Below are positions 59,600 through 64,000 of a stretch of 64,000 nt of DNA, in pieces. Under the pieces are notes generated by a model. That model was not told the origin of the DNA and searched no databases. It saw only the letters and a list, made by a program, of their open reading frames with translations. The stretch's first letter is position 1; each line of letters starts with the position of its first letter. Position numbers and translations under genes: made by a program. Origin of the DNA: Chrysemys picta bellii (taxonomy: Eukaryota; Chordata; Testudines; Emydidae); the NCBI RefSeq assembly GCF_011386835.1, contig NC_088792.1:64773287-64837286 (forward strand). The letters are read 5' to 3'.

Positions 59600-60600
59600 T
59601 AAGTGGGGTAATAAGGGACCTGCAGCAGTGAGCCAGCAAAACCCACTTCAGTTTTCCACAAGGATCAACATCTAGTTTCAGGCAAACACCCCCCGCTACC
59701 CTGCCACTATCTACAGCTATACCCAGGGCATGCACTCTGGTTTCTTCCTCCCTGTGCAGTCCAGCTCCAATATTTATTTAGATATAAATACTAATTATGT
59801 ATAAGGATGCCTCAAGCCTTGTAATACAATAAAATCTCAGTAGCACTAAAAATAAGTCATCTCAAGGAAGAACTCAGCCAGCCACCTACAATAAAATCCT
59901 TCCATCTTTCTGGGAAGAATAGTCCCAGGGGCCTGATTCATGTTTACAGGAAGGCCCTGATAGGGGGAAAAAAAATACATTTACATTCACTCTATGGCTT
60001 CTTTATACTGCCAAAACAGTGTAAAAGGGTTTTTGGGTAAATGAGAATCTAGTCCCATCTGTGCAACAGACAAGTGATGGGGAAGCAGAAGATAAAATAC
60101 ACAGCACTTTAAAAAGCCTTTGATTATTAAACAAGCTTTTTTGTAGCAAGATATGAGCCTCCTGCTTTTCTTGCTATTCTCAACCCTTTGCAACATAATG
60201 GCTCACAGGACATTTCATTCGGGAAGCTAACAGGCGAGAGAAGAAACAGGGAAAGGAAAAACTCACAAAGGTTCCCACTTCATGGGAATGACACATGGGA
60301 TGTGTGCACAAGCACAGATGAGGGAGTCTCATGCATATACGTGGCTCCACTTGTGGCTGACGTGATGTTAGAGAGTCTGTGTTTGCATATGGGTGCCTCT
60401 ATTGGTTGAGCAGAAGCGTGTAGAAATGTACGTCAAGTGAGAAGCAACAGCGTGGGTGTGCTTTGTTGTAGGGCTTGCATGACGAAAAGCATATAATTAG
60501 CTATAACATCCTGGAATTTAACACAACTCTACCAGCAATTAAACAAATACAAGCAAAAAAAAAAAGTAAATTTATTTTTCTTAAAAAGTGACAGAACAGA
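59600..60600. other. Gene-free interval
   Basis: Nothing recognised. Confidence 0.45.
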
Positions 60601-61985
60601 TTGAGGTCAGAACAATAACATTTATAGAAATTGGGATGAAGAAAAGCTCCAGAACAATGGGAAAACTGCATTATAATAAATCACCAAAGAAAGATGACCT
60701 ACGCAATTGCAACAACTGGCAAAGCACAACAGTCCTTTCAGGTGACAGGTAAAATTTTCTGGAGTATCATCTTAAACAGAATAAAGCAAGTAGGTGAGAC
60801 AAAGCTAAGGGATGATCAGGCTGGATTTCAACCCAGAAGATCATGTGTTGACCAGATTTTAACCCTAAGAACAATCATTGAAGAGAGCATTGAATGGCAA
60901 AAATTACACCAACTTCATAGATTTCAGGAAAACGTTCGACAGCCTCCATCAATATTCACTCTGCAACATCGTGCAGTGTTACGGTATGCCAACAAAACCC
61001 AACACCACCATCTAGGCTTTATAACAGCATGTGGCATGTTGATAAGGTAAACAAAATTGAGCAAATGGTTCAAAATAAACACTGGTGTCAGAGATGCTGT
61101 CTCACCTCTGTCAATAGCAAAATCATAGTTCATTGATTTTGCACAAAGTGTAGACAGATGCAACACAGTCTTTGAATGGCTCATCACAGCACACTAGAAG
61201 ATCTAGATTTTACTGATTATGTAGGTCTTATAAATGAGAGCTTAGTGAATATGCACGAAGAGACCCAAAGATTGTCCACCATTGCAAAAGAAAAGAGAGA
61301 GAGAGACAGGGTTGATGATCAGTTATGCTAAAAAAAAAAAAAAAAATCTAATGAGAAACCCAGCAACTCAACTCAAACATTATGTCAGAAGACAAAGGAA
61401 TACAAGAGGCAAGTCCATTCACACACCTTGGCAGTAATGGACAAGCTAATAGGGATGTCCACAAGGAATAGGGTGACCAGATGGGATGGGGGTAATTGTT
61501 GCCTATATAAGAGAAAGCCCCTAATATAGAGGCCACCTTAAGAAGGAAACAGTATCACAAATTGGCAAGGCAGCAACTGCATTCACCAGCTTAAACAAGA
61601 TTTCGTCACCAAAAATCTACAGCTTAAAGAGCAAACTACAAATCTTCAACTCCAATGTTATTTCCATCTTAACACATGGATGTGAAAACTGGAAATCTCC
61701 TGAAAGTAAAGACTGTTGTCTAAATACCTTCAAAAGCAAATATCTTAGAAAAATGCTACGTATTACATGGAATTAAATGTATAACAAATGCGGAGATTCA
61801 TCAGAGAGTTCAACAAACCTTCTCTCTAAAGTTATCCACAAAAAAGATGGAAAAATCTGGGATGTTAAGAATTAAGACAGTGTGTGCCACGACAGGCATG
61901 CCATTAGGCAGCTAGAGGAACACAGAAAAGGATCTGACTAAAAATTGTATTTGGAGAGGGAAAACGTATGGGACTTAACACAGAG
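60601..61985 (+). repeat. Non-LTR retrotransposon relic of a third lineage
   Basis: The plus strand reads VTGKIFWSIILNRIKQVGE, RDDQAGFQPRRSCVDQILTL and RTIIEESIEWQ, the conserved RT blocks before the catalytic motif. It then reads, with breaks, FIDF(R)KTFDSLH and, further on, words of the C-terminal region (CENW, RKMLRITW). Frames change several times, so it is dead. A decayed hAT-like piece (AGGGTGACCAGATGGG) interrupts it at 61466-61540. I am unsure of the clade. Confidence 0.7.
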
Positions 61986-64000
61986 GACATGCAAAGATCT
62001 GCCCAGGATAGACAGGGACAGCAGAATCTTGTTTGTACCCAAAGCAACATCTGATGGGGAGGGGAGGATATAGATTCAGTTTGAACTGATACATGTGATT
62101 TTTTTGGCTTTTAATCATCATCAAGCATTCCTTCCTATGTCTAACAAATGCTACTGTTGAGCCATTCTTGAAAGCACAAGAATCTTGAGACAATAATGAA
62201 ATGAGTGAACATGAGATTTACTTTGAAATCCAGAAATTCACAATGGGGCTAGCTACTCTATTTCAAGTGATGCCTTAGATCTCAATGAAAGTTAGCTTCC
62301 AAACGTATTCTAGTTTCCATCTGTACACACCACAGATATACAAGATTTTACTTAGGATTGCGTAGTAGGGGGTTTGTAGCTAAGGACTGAAGAGCATTAG
62401 CAGAATTGCACAGTAAAGCTTGCACAGTACAGTACCTGCAATACTAAAACTGGATCAAGTCACTAGCTCTTTACTTTCATTATTAGTATTGTGGTAACAC
62501 TCAGAAGCTGCAAAAGTGTAACATTGACTCATGTCTCAATCTTAAGTACATCAAGATACTTTATATAAATTAAATAAATAAATAAATATGAGAAAGAGAC
62601 GGAGATGAGCAGCTTCAAGAACTCTGCAAGAGTAGTGGACTAAGAACTGAAGCCGAATGCGTAGGAGTTAAGGAAAAGCAGCATCTCTCAGGATCAGGCC
62701 AATAGTAAGAGGCATATTTTCTGTTCTGTCCAGATATATATAGCACACTCATCACCATAATATCCCAGTTCTTTTACTTTTGTTGATTTGTATGTCAGTC
62801 TAGTGCTGAAGGTTAATTTAACCAAATTTCTCTTAGGTTATTTCTATATTAACACACACACACACACCCTTCCTCCACTCCCAGAGAGGTTATTGTTTCA
62901 TTATTTTAGCTTCCTCTTTACTTCCAGGCACCTCTGTGGTGTGTTGGGATTTAAATGCCTCCACCACAAATGATTAGCTGCACAAGTCTAAATCCATACA
63001 ACCTGAAGAACATACCCCTTCCAAATACCAGTAGGGGTTGAGATTGAGTGTGTGTGTACACACACACACACACACTTGCAGCCAGTTATATATGTAACTG
63101 ACTGAAAGTGCCAAACCGGCTAAGTTTTGGTCCGGTAACATTTTGTAAGAGAAAATTAGTTCCAATGCCAAGTTACAGACTCACTGAAGCTAGATATGGG
63201 AGAGACCTCTTTTTTTTTTTTTTGGTCATCAATGAAGGGTTGTTCTGTGGTCAAGGTCCTGTGAACTCCATATCAAACTGGCCCTAGATTCTGTACCACT
63301 CCTGTGCAACAGATTGGAAGTTTTGTAGCTTCATTTATATTAATAAGCAGCTAAGTATTTTGTTGACTTACATATGAAACAATTAGTACCGTAGCCCAAA
63401 GTTATTTTTATATTACATTTAACATAGTTTACAAGCTATTGCCAAATCTTTAATTTTCCAAAATCACAAAAATATATTGCACAACATATAACTGCATCCT
63501 AGAATCTGTCAGGGGGAAGCTGAAGCTTTTGGCAGGTGCATAGGAGACAGCTTGAGTTCTTGGTTCCTGAGAAGGCAGGAGAAGCAGCATGGAATTCTGA
63601 GATAAGTACATTAATAGGAAACTAAAATGATCAACATTGAAATAGTTAAGTGACATTCAATTTTTCCTCTTTAGGTTTCAGAGTTAACACCGCTTTGAAA
63701 TGCATTGAGCATTTCACATTTCTGAGCTACCATTTCATGCTATCTGCGAATTACAGAAGATGACAAATTAAAGCATGAACAAAATGTGATAAATTAAAAG
63801 GTTTTCTTTGCAACAATTTTTAAAAAAGAACGCTTATATTACAGAGCACAATCTGTGATACAGGCATGGATTCTGGGTCCCTGCACAACAGAATATGTGC
63901 TACTGTTTTATACAATCTAACTCTGCATTAATCTAATGATGGGGCACCTTCCCTAAAGACCTGAATAAAGAAGGTTTATGAATGGAAAATAGTATCTAAT
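61986..64000. other. Gene-free interval to the right edge
   Basis: Two CA/TG microsatellites (62853-62867 and 63047-63075), an (ATAA)n stretch at 62566-62588 and a T-run at 63211-63223. No exon recognised. Confidence 0.5.

Noticed and set aside
21682..64000. CYCS or another neighbour expected next to OSBPL3
   Set aside because: No stretch resembling cytochrome c (CxxCH haem site) or another conserved exon was found; the interval fits a long first intron or intergenic DNA.

Overview
The window is vertebrate nuclear DNA, most likely from a cryptodiran turtle. It is AT-rich and sparsely coding, and it contains GT-AG spliced exons. Tortoise-type tRNA-derived SINEs sharing a CR1-like tail, CR1/L2/MIR relics and many GC-rich hAT elements fill much of the rest. 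I see no bacterial or organellar features and no CRISPR array.

Only one gene can be supported: OSBPL3 (oxysterol-binding protein-related protein 3), on the minus strand. Five coding exons are recognisable: 21437-21529 (start codon), 8244-8360, 8027-8080, 7688-7801 and 6342-6512. They encode residues 1-183: a Ser-rich N-terminus, the whole pleckstrin-homology domain, and a short stretch behind it with a possible FFAT-like site. All four introns between them, and the one leaving exon 5, are phase 0. The lipid-transfer (ORD) half lies beyond position 1. Bases 1-6341 are the next intron. Everything above about 21.7 kb shows no exon and is probably the long intron 1 or upstream flank.

Layout: 1-6.3 kb, intron with a long repeat of unassigned type (about 1.88-5.44 kb) carrying a hAT insertion. 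6.3-8.4 kb, four exons in 2 kb. 8.4-21.4 kb, a 13-kb intron holding several hAT-type elements with 8-bp target duplications, a solo retroviral LTR and a SINE split by a Harbinger-like MITE. 21.4-21.7 kb, first coding exon. 22.2 kb, a perfect palindromic X-box (RFX) motif. 24.7 kb, a perfect 35-bp hairpin beside a 77-codon open stretch of unknown origin. 25-64 kb, gene-free sequence with CR1, L2 and another non-LTR relic, SINEs, a second LTR, two more Harbinger-like MITEs and many hAT copies, one nested inside another.

The points most worth following are the CU-repeat tract at the donor of the 54-nt PH exon, the X-box, the long hairpin with its neighbouring open stretch, and the hairpin-rich MITE family. 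No novel multi-gene system is visible.
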